From Nanobdellota archaeon (GTDB lineage: Archaea; Nanobdellota; Nanobdellia; Parvarchaeales; Parvarchaeaceae), in assembly GCA_021818665.1 (NCBI GenBank), contig JAKATQ010000003.1, forward strand, positions 1,509 to 29,546: DNA of 28,038 nt, given 5' to 3'. Positions 15,372 through 21,747 of this stretch are shown one piece after another (position 1 is the first letter of the stretch; the number at the start of each line of letters is the position of its first letter). Position numbers and translations under genes: made by a program. The notes under the pieces were generated by a model, which worked only from the letters and a program-made list of their open reading frames with translations, searched no databases and was not told the origin of the DNA.

Positions 15372-15397
15372 GACATTTATGTCTTAACAACTAAGAC
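15366..15397. promoter_or_regulatory. Two adjacent perfect palindromes at a promoter (candidate operators)
   Basis: ATAAATG-A-CATTTAT (15366-15380) is a perfect 7-base inverted repeat overlapping the TATA box. Directly next to it, GTCTTA-ACAAC-TAAGAC (15381-15397) is a perfect 6-base inverted repeat covering the predicted transcription start. Dimeric archaeal regulators that bind such sites typically block TBP or RNA polymerase. The regulator is not identifiable. Confidence 0.45.
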
Positions 15398-15433
15398 GCG
15401 CCAAACGTTAAAAAACGACGGGTCTGACACAAA

Positions 15434-15440
15434 GGGAGGT
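15434..15440 (+). promoter_or_regulatory. Strong Shine-Dalgarno sequence
   Basis: GGGAGGT ends 4 bases before the ATG at 15445 and closely complements the anti-SD end of 16S rRNA. Its strength fixes the start codon of the 50-residue ORF and contrasts with the largely SD-free starts of neighbouring genes. Confidence 0.75.
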
Positions 15441-15444
15441 TGAA

Positions 15445-15597
15445 ATGGCCAAACAAGCTAAAAAGGCTGTCAAAAAGAAGAAAGTCGAAGAAGATGAGGA
15501 CATCGTTGAGGAGAACGAAGACCTCGGCGACATGTACGATGAGGGCCTCGAAGAGGAAGAAGACGAAGAGGACCTTGAAGAAGATGATTCGGAGTAA
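15445..15597 (+). CDS. 50-residue bipolar protein: Lys-rich head, Glu/Asp-rich tail
   Basis: A short ORF with its own TATA box, leader and strong Shine-Dalgarno. All seven lysines lie in residues 3-13 (K-K-A-V-K-K-K-K-V) and all 25 acidic residues lie in 15-50, half of the protein. There is no Cys, Trp or Phe; the tail is likely disordered. The large opposite-strand ORF here is a by-product of GAA/GAG-rich codons. The protein family is not recognised. Charge layout is compatible with a nucleic-acid-mimicking or histone-chaperone-like tail, a ribosome-associated factor, or a polyampholyte; this is inference. It lies between divergent rnp4 and the convergent Hsp20-like gene and appears monocistronic. 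Confidence 0.75.
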   Translation: MAKQAKKAVKKKKVEEDEDIVEENEDLGDMYDEGLEEEEDEEDLEEDDSE

Positions 15598-15599
15598 AG

Positions 15600-15632
15600 A
15601 CAAAATTTTTCATTTTTGTTTTTAATATTTTT
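15600..15632 (+). terminator. T-rich terminator after the acidic mini-protein gene
   Basis: A weak hairpin ACAAAA/TTTTGT (15600-15605, 15614-15619) is followed by several T-runs of 5 bases or more up to 15632. Oligo-T tracts are the usual archaeal terminators. It starts 3 bases after the stop codon. Confidence 0.6.
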
Positions 15633-15736
15633 AGTGCGGGTTAAAGGCCACTTGAAGCGGCCAAGACTAGATTTCTATCAGGACTATTTTACTGCTTTAT
15701 ATTATTATGAACGCAAGACACGGTCCGCACTATATG

Positions 15737-16270
15737 TCAAATTCTCTTCAGGACCAATGCCAACGTTTCGTTCTCGAACTGCTCCGAGATTATGCCTTCT
15801 TTCTTGTCTCTTTTTATTATCGCCAGGTACAACTTCTTGCCGAATCTCGCACGCACCTCTATAGAGTTTTCAAGCTTGTCGACGCTTATGTCCTGCTTGC
15901 TCTTGACTCCAGGTAGGCTTATGGAATGTACTACGGCTCCGCCCTGGTTCGAAACGGCGTCTTGGGGCTCGATTACTTCTTCAATGTCGGCGGTATTCTT
16001 AACCGGTTTCTCGGACTGTTTCCTCTGCGGTTGGTGCTTGCCAAAGAAACTCCCCATCATGTTGCCTAGGATAGGGGAAATCATCTGTTGTACCATCTTG
16101 TTCATATCACGCTGTATCTTGGCCATATCCTGCGGAGTATTACCGCTCAGGTCTACATTTATCTGATTAATGCCCATATTCTGTGCTGCAACCCGAAGGC
16201 CGCAGTTCGGGCAAAAATGCCAGCTGCGCTTGATGAGATCCCCGCATCTAACGCATTTTTTTGAGAACAT
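15737..16270 (-). CDS. Zinc-ribbon protein with C-terminal Hsp20/CS-like domain
   Basis: 177 residues in three parts. An N-terminal zinc ribbon has C6-x2-C9 and C20-x2-C23. A Met/Gln-rich, probably helical middle (about 30-75: M-N-K-M-V-Q-Q-M-I-S-P-I) is followed by a linker. The C-terminal 70 residues (about 110-177: S-I-S-L-P-G-V, D-I-S-V-D-K-L-E-N-S-I-E-V-R-A, then L-A-L-V-L-K-R-I) have the strand pattern of an alpha-crystallin/CS domain. The Met-rich segment may form the hydrophobic substrate-binding or oligomerisation surface. A TATA-like tract lies at about 16276-16290. Chaperone activity is inferred from the domain only. Function beyond that is unknown. Confidence 0.68.
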   Translation of the reverse strand: MFSKKCVRCGDLIKRSWHFCPNCGLRVAAQNMGINQINVDLSGNTPQDMAKIQRDMNKMVQQMISPILGNMMGSFFGKHQPQRKQSEKPVKNTADIEEVIEPQDAVSNQGGAVVHSISLPGVKSKQDISVDKLENSIEVRARFGKKLYLAIIKRDKKEGIISEQFENETLALVLKRI

Positions 16271-16311
16271 ACGATTCTATTTTATACAACGACTCCAATA
16301 TATACGTTACT

Positions 16312-16905
16312 CTATGCGGACTTTATCGCCGCAGCGATGTTCCTCTTCTGTTCGTCCCTAAGTTTTAGAAGGCCTAAAAAGGCCGTGTGCGTATCTTTGT
16401 CTGGAAAAAATGGCGGTTCTAGTACTATCGGCTCGAACGTGGTTCCGTTTACGCTGTACGGCCCTGCTGACGGCACGATGCCGAATATCCGGTCTTTCGG
16501 CGCCCCGTATGCCACTTCCTTGACTGCACGAGATGCGTGGTCTATGCTTGTCACCCCAAATACAGCATCGGCGTCGGTTTTTTGCGCGTATTCCGAGATG
16601 TTCTTGTTGTTATCGGGGGTGTTCGTGGCTTTTTCATCAAGCACTACTTCTGCCACTATCTTTTCCAAGTCCATGCGCCTAGAGCGCATCCTATCCAACA
16701 TCGATTCGGACTCGGTTTTACCAGTTGCCGGGTCTAAAGTACTGCCAGAGATATAAAGGTCGGCGGCTATGCCGTGTTCTTTTAGGAAATTTAGCATCCT
16801 GTAAGCGCCGCCCGTCCTATCATCGACAACGGACGCCCAGTCTCTGCAACTTGTCGGTACATTCTTGCTGTATCCATAAACAGATACTACGGTTTTCTTT
16901 GTCAT
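16312..16905 (-). CDS. YdcF/DUF218-like protein
   Basis: A 197-residue soluble alpha/beta protein. Motifs suggest the DUF218 (SanA/ElyC/YdcF) fold: an N-terminal strand V-V-S-V-Y-G-Y, then an S-E-S-M-L-D-R-M helix, V-V-L-D-E-K-A-T-N-T-P-D-N (about 86-98; the family has a similar E-x-x-S-x-N-T-x-E-N) and V-T-S-I-D-H-A-S-R-A (about 117-126; compare V-T-S-x-x-H-x-x-R-A). Bacterial members influence envelope synthesis or bind SAM; no activity is certain. No signal peptide is seen. A TATA-like TTTTAAAG element lies about 25 bases upstream of the ATG. The gene is downstream of, and reads away from, the small membrane-protein cluster. Fold assignment is moderate. Confidence 0.6.
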   Translation of the reverse strand: MTKKTVVSVYGYSKNVPTSCRDWASVVDDRTGGAYRMLNFLKEHGIAADLYISGSTLDPATGKTESESMLDRMRSRRMDLEKIVAEVVLDEKATNTPDNNKNISEYAQKTDADAVFGVTSIDHASRAVKEVAYGAPKDRIFGIVPSAGPYSVNGTTFEPIVLEPPFFPDKDTHTAFLGLLKLRDEQKRNIAAAIKSA

Positions 16906-17067
16906 AAAGTCTTTTTACGTTCTTTTCGTTAACTTTAAAATAGATTGTAACTCATAGTTAAACCTTACCACCGAGTTTCTGAAGGTCCGGAGGGGCCATA
17001 AGAAAACGCTTTATCATGTAAATCTGCTTACGGAAAACGTTAAATTCTACCTTTTTCTATAACTCTT

Positions 17068-17292
17068 ATGTACAAGTCGCTTATCTTAGTCGGTCTTATA
17101 CTCATTGCGCTTGGAGCGATAGTGGTATCAAACGTGTACATTCCCGGCGTCAGCAGGCACATAGACTCAGCATTCGCCTACATACCGCTAGATACGCTGT
17201 ATTCTTCCATAATATTCATAGTCGTAGGCTTCGTAGTGCTGGTATTTGGCATCGACATTTCTCAAATGGGTAGATACTTCAAGTTCTATTAA
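17068..17292 (+). CDS. Small two-helix membrane protein (74 aa)
   Basis: 74 residues with two hydrophobic helices (about 4-24 and 46-66) connected by a polar loop, and a short aromatic/basic tail (M-G-R-Y-F-K-F-Y). The ATG at 17068 has a TATA-like GTTAAATT about 26 bases upstream (17038-17045), consistent with a leaderless mRNA. The next gene starts 3 bases after the stop, so the two are probably co-transcribed. The family is not recognised; a structurally similar two-helix protein lies 300 bases downstream. Confidence 0.65.
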   Translation: MYKSLILVGLILIALGAIVVSNVYIPGVSRHIDSAFAYIPLDTLYSSIIFIVVGFVVLVFGIDISQMGRYFKFY

Positions 17293-17295
17293 CGT

Positions 17296-17511
17296 ATGGG
17301 TTTCATCGGAACCGCGATAACTAATGAGGACGCAGAAGTGATCCTGACGTCGCTGGTAAGGACATATTCGGTGATACCTCAAGCCCTAAAGGAATACGTC
17401 CCGAGCCTAGAGACCATACTCGAGGGGATACCTGACGAGGCCCGAAAGTATTCGCTGCAGGACCTGATAAAACTACTGGCATGGGCCGCAAAAAATGAGA
17501 TTGTCATTTGA
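17296..17511 (+). CDS. Small soluble protein of unknown function (71 aa)
   Basis: A 71-residue soluble, mainly helical protein. It begins M-G-F-I-G-T-A-I-T-N-E-D-A-E and has an acidic centre (S-L-E-T-I-L-E-G-I-P-D-E-A-R) and the C-terminal helix L-I-K-L-L-A-W-A-A-K. It starts 3 bases after the previous two-helix membrane protein gene. Codon use and tight coupling support it being real. I do not recognise the family. Confidence 0.6.
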   Translation: MGFIGTAITNEDAEVILTSLVRTYSVIPQALKEYVPSLETILEGIPDEARKYSLQDLIKLLAWAAKNEIVI

Positions 17512-17604
17512 CCGGCCCGTTATTATGACAAGGAAAAACTCTTCGTTTTCGAGAATGAATGTGACGTGGAAATCGCGCATGAGATTATACTTTTATAGGT
17601 GCGT

Positions 17605-17829
17605 ATGACAAGAAAGCAACTGGTAACTTTCGGGATACTGCTGATAGCCTTTGCCTTTATGGCCTACGCCCTAAACCTTCCGCTCGACCGGCTCCTGCCA
17701 GGTATAGCGGGCAGCATTAGCGTTTTTGGATTTGCGCTTACCGGCACGGATATCGTACTCATGATCTTCGTCGCTTTTGGCGTGTTCGTCCTAGTGTTGA
17801 CGAGGGTAAGGAAGTCCCTGAATGGCTAG
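17605..17829 (+). CDS. Small two-helix membrane protein (74 aa)
   Basis: Two hydrophobic helices (about 6-24 and 44-66) in 74 residues, with a positively charged end R-V-R-K-S-L-N-G. The layout mirrors the gene at 17068 (short N-terminus, helix, loop with Leu/Pro/Asp, helix, basic end), though identity is low. An in-frame GTG at 17599 is an alternative start two codons earlier. It is separated from the preceding small gene by about 90 bases holding nothing recognisable. Convergent to uS9. The family is unknown. Confidence 0.55.
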   Translation: MTRKQLVTFGILLIAFAFMAYALNLPLDRLLPGIAGSISVFGFALTGTDIVLMIFVAFGVFVLVLTRVRKSLNG

Positions 17830-17851
17830 TATTGAAAATGCCTGCGATGGC

Positions 17852-18247
17852 TCATCTGTAAGACGTCTGTTTCAATGCGCGTGCCGAGCTTCTGTACGGC
17901 TTCTGCGGTTCGGTCTGCCTATTGTCGTCCACAAGGAGCGTCCTGTCGTAGTCCAAGAACCTTCTCTTAAGGCTCTTCTCCTTTCTGGCTAGGCACTTTG
18001 CGACTATCGATCTCGCAGCGTGCGCCCTCGCCATCTCGCCGCCCCCTTTTATCGTCATGTCTATGTCATATTTCTTATAAAGGTCGCCGGAAATCGCCTG
18101 CGGCTCGGATATCATAAGTTTAAGGATTCTGTTTGGATAAGCGTCGAGCGATTTATTGTTTATGAGTACACGACCGCCACCTTCCGTTATCGTGCCTCTG
18201 GCTATGGCCTGTTTTCTCTTCGCTACCAATATCGGGTTCTTTTTCAT
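17852..18247 (-). CDS. rps9: Ribosomal protein uS9
   Basis: Small-subunit protein uS9, 131 aa. Family features: K-R-K-x-A-I-A-R-G-T-I near the start, G-G-G-R-V-L-I-N-N, I-K-G-G-G-E-M-A-R-A-H-A-A-R-S-I (about 67-82) and the C-terminal S-S-A-R-A-L-K-Q-T-S-Y-R tail, whose last residues contact P-site tRNA. Its ATG overlaps the uL13 stop by four bases. In many archaea RNA polymerase subunits N and K follow; here the operon ends after uS9. Confidence 0.96.
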   Translation of the reverse strand: MKKNPILVAKRKQAIARGTITEGGGRVLINNKSLDAYPNRILKLMISEPQAISGDLYKKYDIDMTIKGGGEMARAHAARSIVAKCLARKEKSLKRRFLDYDRTLLVDDNRQTEPQKPYRSSARALKQTSYR

Positions 18248-18657
18248 GCTGGCCTGCTTTTCAGTATGTTGGACAGCTCGCCTATGGTCACTCGGTGCAC
18301 CGGTTTATCGCTCCTGAACTTCGCTACTTCCAGTCTGGCCTTGTCCTTGTATTCTGCCGGGACATCCTCGAAGACTTTTATCCGTCTTAGTGCTTCTCTC
18401 CCGTGCGGACTCTTGCGCTTGAGCATGCCTCTTATGGATCTCCTTACTATCCCGCTTGTAGTCCTCGGGAAGAACGGTCCTTTGGACATGGTGCCCATCT
18501 CATGTAACTCTCTGTATCTTCCAACGATGACGTTCTTATCGCCCACAATCACAACCTCCTTGGCGTTCACAAGCACCACATCCTCGCCCTCGAGGGCGGC
18601 CTTGGCCGCGTACGTAGCGACTCTACCTAAGATTGCATCTTTACCGTCTATTATCAT
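18244..18657 (-). CDS. rpl13: Ribosomal protein uL13
   Basis: Large-subunit protein uL13, 137 aa. It begins with I-I-D-G-K-D-A-I-L-G-R-V-A-T-Y-A-A-K (2-19), followed by V-V-L-V-N-A-K-E-V-V-I-V-G-D and the G-P-F-F-P-R-T-T-S-G-I-V-R-R-S-I-R-G-M-L motif around 79-99. All are typical of the archaeal/eukaryal uL13 group. It is the first gene of a two-gene operon with uS9 (ATGA overlap). Upstream TATA-like tracts lie at 18669-18698. Confidence 0.96.
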   Translation of the reverse strand: MIIDGKDAILGRVATYAAKAALEGEDVVLVNAKEVVIVGDKNVIVGRYRELHEMGTMSKGPFFPRTTSGIVRRSIRGMLKRKSPHGREALRRIKVFEDVPAEYKDKARLEVAKFRSDKPVHRVTIGELSNILKSRPA

Positions 18658-18697
18658 ATCTTTTATCCATTAATTAGACGCGTGTGCAAATTTAAAC

Positions 18698-19552
18698 CTA
18701 TCTGCTATGCGCACCGAGCAGTCTCTTGAAAAACCTCATACTGGCGGCCAGTCCCTTATCCTGCGCTGCCACCATCTCGCCTATTGCCTCTTTTTGCCTG
18801 CCGCGACTTGCGTCTAGCACTATCAGCGCTATCGCCCTCCCAAGGTCCGTTTGGATGCTCTCTAGTATCTTATCTACGAATTCCCCTTTTACTTGGCCCT
18901 CCACGTTCATGAGGAGGAGGAACCTGACAAAATCAGGGAGTATGTTCGAGCGGGGGTTGGCCGCGAAGCTGACGATGCGCTTTTGATAAAGTCGTATTAT
19001 AGAGCCATAGTACCTGCTGCCGAAGCATAGGCAATCGAACGGCGTCCTCTCCGTCTTCTGCGACATATAGAGCGCCTCGAACGCGTATGCACCGGCCTCA
19101 TCGAACATCCTAAGCAGGACGTTCTTGAAAGCGAGCCCAGCGAAACGCCTGAACAAGCCGCTTTTCTCGAGCTTGGCGAGTCCGCGGCCGGGGAGCAGCT
19201 GGCTTACTTCTTTCGAAGCCCTTGTAAGTGCATCGGCATTCCTGTGCATCTGGTCTCTGCGGTGGACCACTCCCTTCCGGTGCATAGCATAATGGAACAT
19301 CTCATGCGCGAGCATGGCCTTCAAACGCATTAGGTTATAATATTTCGCGCTTATTATCGATTTAACTATATGTATCTTGCGATCTCTCTCGTTGTAAAAC
19401 GCGTCCGTTGTCGTCACGCCATATGATACGGACCTGCCACCAATGACGACGGTGGGCTGCTTGAGTTCGAGCCCCGTCACAACGTCAAGAAGCGGAAGTA
19501 CGTCCTTGATTATACCGGTTATCTCTTTCTTGTTTACGATCTTTGGGTTCAT
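18698..19552 (-). CDS. Putative zinc metallopeptidase (HExxH)
   Basis: A 284-residue protein with a clear zincin motif H83-E-M-F-H87 inside the helix K-A-M-L-A-H-E-M-F-H-Y-A-M-H. A third ligand could be Glu151 or Glu158 in F-D-E-A-G-A-Y-A-F-E-A-L-Y, as in gluzincins. The N-terminal part (L-L-D-V-V-T-G-L-E, Y-N-E-R-D-R-K-I-H-I-V) precedes the motif as an alpha/beta segment. The C-terminal half is helical, with several Arg. No signal peptide or membrane helix is present, so it appears cytoplasmic. It is not part of a recognisable peptidase family to me (M48-like and COG-level archaeal HExxH proteins are closest). Neighbours do not clarify the role. Confidence 0.65.
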   Translation of the reverse strand: MNPKIVNKKEITGIIKDVLPLLDVVTGLELKQPTVVIGGRSVSYGVTTTDAFYNERDRKIHIVKSIISAKYYNLMRLKAMLAHEMFHYAMHRKGVVHRRDQMHRNADALTRASKEVSQLLPGRGLAKLEKSGLFRRFAGLAFKNVLLRMFDEAGAYAFEALYMSQKTERTPFDCLCFGSRYYGSIIRLYQKRIVSFAANPRSNILPDFVRFLLLMNVEGQVKGEFVDKILESIQTDLGRAIALIVLDASRGRQKEAIGEMVAAQDKGLAASMRFFKRLLGAHSR

Positions 19553-19576
19553 CTATCTTACTGTGTTTCTCCTTGT

Positions 19577-20029
19577 TTATTTCTTTTTCCTGGCGCCCTC
19601 TAGATAGCGTATATACATGTTGCCGAACAACAGGGCCAGGAGGACTATTATTATTATCGACTCGAAAAGCAGGTTGTAGACATCGTAATACTGTGCCAGG
19701 CTGTACGCTTGGCCGGCGCTTATGAAAAAGTTCGATTCGTCGACTATAAGCCCTGTGCCGAAACCGAAAAGGAACGCTAGAGTGTGCTTAACCGCCTTGT
19801 TGCGTAGCTGCTCATCGTAAAGTACGAAAGTGGCTATGCCTACGACTACTACTAGGATTATGCCTATAAAGAAATGGTGCACCAGTATCCCGGCGTAATA
19901 CAGGTCCACCGTGCCTCCAGCGAGCACGTAAGTCCTGGCGACCGCTATCGCTGTAAGGACTCCTGCTATTATGTATAGGAGAGGGTTACTTATGAGTGCT
20001 TTTCTAAATCCATTAAGCAATGATATCAC
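19577..20029 (-). CDS. Four-helix membrane protein of unknown function
   Basis: A 150-residue integral membrane protein with four predicted helices (about 16-36, 45-68, 80-100 and 118-141) and a basic C-terminal tail (G-A-R-K-K-K). It has a conserved-looking H-H-F-F-I-G in helix 2 and G-F-G-T-G-L-I-V-D-E in helix 3, a charged pair placed in the membrane region. The start is GTG at 20029, preceded by GGAG a few bases upstream and a TATA element at 20050-20062. The stop is 24 bases before the metallopeptidase start, so co-transcription is likely. The family is not identified. Confidence 0.65.
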   Translation of the reverse strand: MISLLNGFRKALISNPLLYIIAGVLTAIAVARTYVLAGGTVDLYYAGILVHHFFIGIILVVVVGIATFVLYDEQLRNKAVKHTLAFLFGFGTGLIVDESNFFISAGQAYSLAQYYDVYNLLFESIIIIVLLALLFGNMYIRYLEGARKKK

Positions 20030-20049
20030 CTTCTCCTATAAGAAGAGTT

Positions 20050-20062
20050 TTTAATTTATAAG
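20050..20062. promoter_or_regulatory. Shared TATA element between tRNA-Ala and a membrane-protein gene
   Basis: TTAATTTATAAGG is near-palindromic (TTATAAATTAA on the other strand). Its centre is about 30 bases from the tRNA 5' end at 20086 and 27 bases from the GTG at 20029 on the minus strand. No other strong TATA candidate lies in this 56-base divergent spacer. Confidence 0.5.
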
Positions 20063-20085
20063 GCTGCTATACATTTTATCAGTGT

Positions 20086-20157
20086 GGGCCGATGGCGCAA
20101 CGGCAACGCGCCGCATTCGCATTGCGGAGACTGTGGGTTCAAATCCCGCTCGGTCCA
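20086..20157 (+). tRNA. tRNA-Ala (anticodon CGC)
   Basis: A complete cloverleaf of 72 bases. The acceptor stem GGGCCGA/TCGGTCC (20086-20092, 20150-20156) has one G-T pair and discriminator A20157. The anticodon stem CCGCA/TGCGG (20111-20115, 20123-20127) encloses TTCGCAT; anticodon CGC is 20118-20120. The T arm is GTGGG-TTCAAAT-CCCGC. No intron and no encoded CCA. The acceptor stem lacks the usual bacterial G3-T70 (the alanine identity pair): it has G-T at the third pair (G20088-T20154), which fits alanine identity. Confidence 0.93.
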
Positions 20158-20251
20158 TTACAGCCCATATGCTTCGGGTCGATAGTAATCGACTCAAGGT
20201 TCGTTTCTAATACCAAGGAAGTTTTATATAAAATGAATGGCATGTACAAAT

Positions 20252-20488
20252 ATGGAACTGGAAGAGCTCATAAAGCTTAAGAATGAAGTGCTAGTGCCGC
20301 AGTTTTCTAAGCTGGAAGGCTTCAAAAGGGCGGGCGTACTGGTGCGTGGTAAAGAGCGGGGGATCTACGTCATAATGGAGAAAGACTCCGATGTCGCCAG
20401 AAAGTTCGTTAACAAAGCCGCTGCCGCATATTCACTGCCTTGCGCTTACTTGGTATCTGACAGCCTTGATGTCTACCCAAAACAGTGA
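20252..20488 (+). CDS. Small protein of unknown function (78 aa)
   Basis: 78 residues starting M-E-L-E-E-L-I-K-L. An earlier in-frame ATG at 20237 exists, but 20252 is preferred: the TATA tract GTTTTATATAAAA (20221-20233) is about 25 bases upstream, predicting a leaderless mRNA that starts at or near this ATG. The sequence is alpha/beta with a central strand pair (R-A-G-V-L-V-R-G-K, R-G-I-Y-V-I-M-E-K-D) and a C-terminal strand A-Y-L-V-S-D-S-L-D-V-Y. No membrane segment or metal motif. The family is not recognised. Confidence 0.6.
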   Translation: MELEELIKLKNEVLVPQFSKLEGFKRAGVLVRGKERGIYVIMEKDSDVARKFVNKAAAAYSLPCAYLVSDSLDVYPKQ

Positions 20489-20497
20489 TCCGAGTCT

Positions 20498-20728
20498 CTA
20501 TTTCCTTTCGGTCTCCTTAAAGTATCTCCATAGGATAAAGAATAAGAAAGACACCGGAAAAGCGATTATCACGAGCAGATTCTGTTGCACGGGGAAATAC
20601 TCTGCCAGAGGGGTTGTAGCCACCTGCACCGGATATATGAAGTTTTCTATGGCTATGTACGCCCACGCGATAAGAAAGTAGAGCCAGAGGGCCTCGAAAA
20701 GTACCGTCAGCAGCTTTCTGCGGTTCAT
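20498..20728 (-). CDS. Small two-helix membrane protein coupled to the GtrA gene
   Basis: A 76-residue protein from the ATG at 20728, which overlaps the stop of the upstream GtrA gene by four bases (ATGA, 20725-20728); a longer in-frame start at 20761 would run into that gene and is rejected. It begins M-N-R-R-K-L-L-T-V, has helices at about 10-31 (L-W-L-Y-F-L-I-A-W-A-Y) and 48-68 (V-I-I-A-F-P-V-S-F-L-F-F), and ends R-Y-F-K-E-T-E-R-K. Its overlap with the GtrA gene suggests it acts with that protein, perhaps as a partner subunit. Family unknown. Confidence 0.65.
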   Translation of the reverse strand: MNRRKLLTVLFEALWLYFLIAWAYIAIENFIYPVQVATTPLAEYFPVQQNLLVIIAFPVSFLFFILWRYFKETERK

Positions 20729-21747
20729 ACATGGACTCTGGAATGGTTGTCTTTTGACCATATCGTTCTGGTCAATAGGGTGAACGTGACTGTAGAAGCG
20801 GCTAGGACTACTCCGACAGACAGGTCGGTGAAGAGCGTCTTCCCTAAAGCGTTTGTATATCTAGCCAGATAGCCTATGAATAGCACATCGAAAACTAAAG
20901 GTATAAGAGCGAAGAAATTGAACTTGCCGAGCCTGTAAACGGAGCTCATAAAGCCCCTGTTCTTGAAGTTCATCTTCTCATTCATGAGGAAGTTTGATAT
21001 GGCACTGAACTCGCCGCCGAGAAAGACGGCAACGGGATAGAAGAGTCCGAGGCTAAGGCTCGCATATACGGCTATCAGGTTTACCATGTACGCCAGCGAG
21101 CTTAGGATGCCGTACGAAACGAAAAGGCCGCTGATGCTCCTGGCGATGGACGATGCCGCTTCTTTAAGGTTCACGCTGCTTCGGTTATTCTTCTTCACGT
21201 CTTCACGTATGACTTCGACCGTCTTTATCTTATGCGCGCTTAGGGCTTTTGCTGATTCCACTAGAAAAGCCTTTCCCTGCTGATGAGTATCCTTTACGAC
21301 AAGCGCCGCTTCCTTGGTGTATACTCTATTCATGGAGAACACGTTGTATGAATTGCCAAATGAAAGCAGATTGACCGTCTCGGTCACGAGCATGTCTATG
21401 AATCCCCTTCTTTTGGATTCTATCACGTTGCCGGCTTCTAGGAAAGGCAGGAACCAACGTGCATTGGATGGCGCATAGCCCTCGAAGGTGACTACTTTCT
21501 CAGCCCCCATGCTTAGTGCGGCTGCCATCCCTACTCTCAGGGTGTTTCCTATGTCATTATCATGTACGAAATGGACAAATTCGAAGTTTTCCGGGTGATT
21601 TTCCACTCTCTTCTCGTCGCTATCTATCAATATTATAGTCTTAGGAAGGTCTGCGTTGGACAGCTCGCCAAGAAAAGATTTCCTCTGCGCGGCCTTTAAT
21701 GTCTTGAAGCCTGGCAAAAGTAAGGCTATGCTCGGACTTACCATCAT
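20725..21747 (-). CDS. Glycosyltransferase-like domain fused to GtrA membrane domain
   Basis: 340 residues. Residues 1-195 are a dolichol-phosphate-mannosyltransferase-like GT-A fold: L-L-P-G-F at the start, I-I-L-I-D-S-D, then G-N-T-L-R-V-G-M-A-A-A (67-77) and V-V-T-F-E-G-Y (85-91). In active enzymes the last region reads V-x-M-D-A-D-L; here the metal-binding DxD is replaced by E-G-Y, so catalysis is doubtful. Residues 205-330 form a GtrA-type domain with four helices and the motif G-G-E-F-S-A-I-S-N-F-L-M-N-E-K (244-258). GtrA proteins are thought to flip polyprenyl-linked sugars across the membrane. Met2 (21744) is an alternative start. A TATA-like TTAAATAG is about 22 bases upstream. The next gene overlaps by four bases. 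Confidence 0.78.
   Translation of the reverse strand: MMVSPSIALLLPGFKTLKAAQRKSFLGELSNADLPKTIILIDSDEKRVENHPENFEFVHFVHDNDIGNTLRVGMAAALSMGAEKVVTFEGYAPSNARWFLPFLEAGNVIESKRRGFIDMLVTETVNLLSFGNSYNVFSMNRVYTKEAALVVKDTHQQGKAFLVESAKALSAHKIKTVEVIREDVKKNNRSSVNLKEAASSIARSISGLFVSYGILSSLAYMVNLIAVYASLSLGLFYPVAVFLGGEFSAISNFLMNEKMNFKNRGFMSSVYRLGKFNFFALIPLVFDVLFIGYLARYTNALGKTLFTDLSVGVVLAASTVTFTLLTRTIWSKDNHSRVHV

Noticed and set aside
15391..15603. Hydrophobic minus-strand frame opposite the acidic mini-protein gene
   Set aside because: The Phe/Leu-rich product is exactly what the reverse of GAA/GAG codons gives; TATA, SD and terminator all favour the plus frame.
16906..17067. Hairpin GGTCC-GGAG-GGGCC in the divergent spacer as a small RNA
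   Set aside because: Only five pairs with one wobble and no further structure; two ordinary promoters explain the spacer.
20092..20280. ORF crossing tRNA-Ala
   Set aside because: Overlaps the complete tRNA; an accidental open frame.
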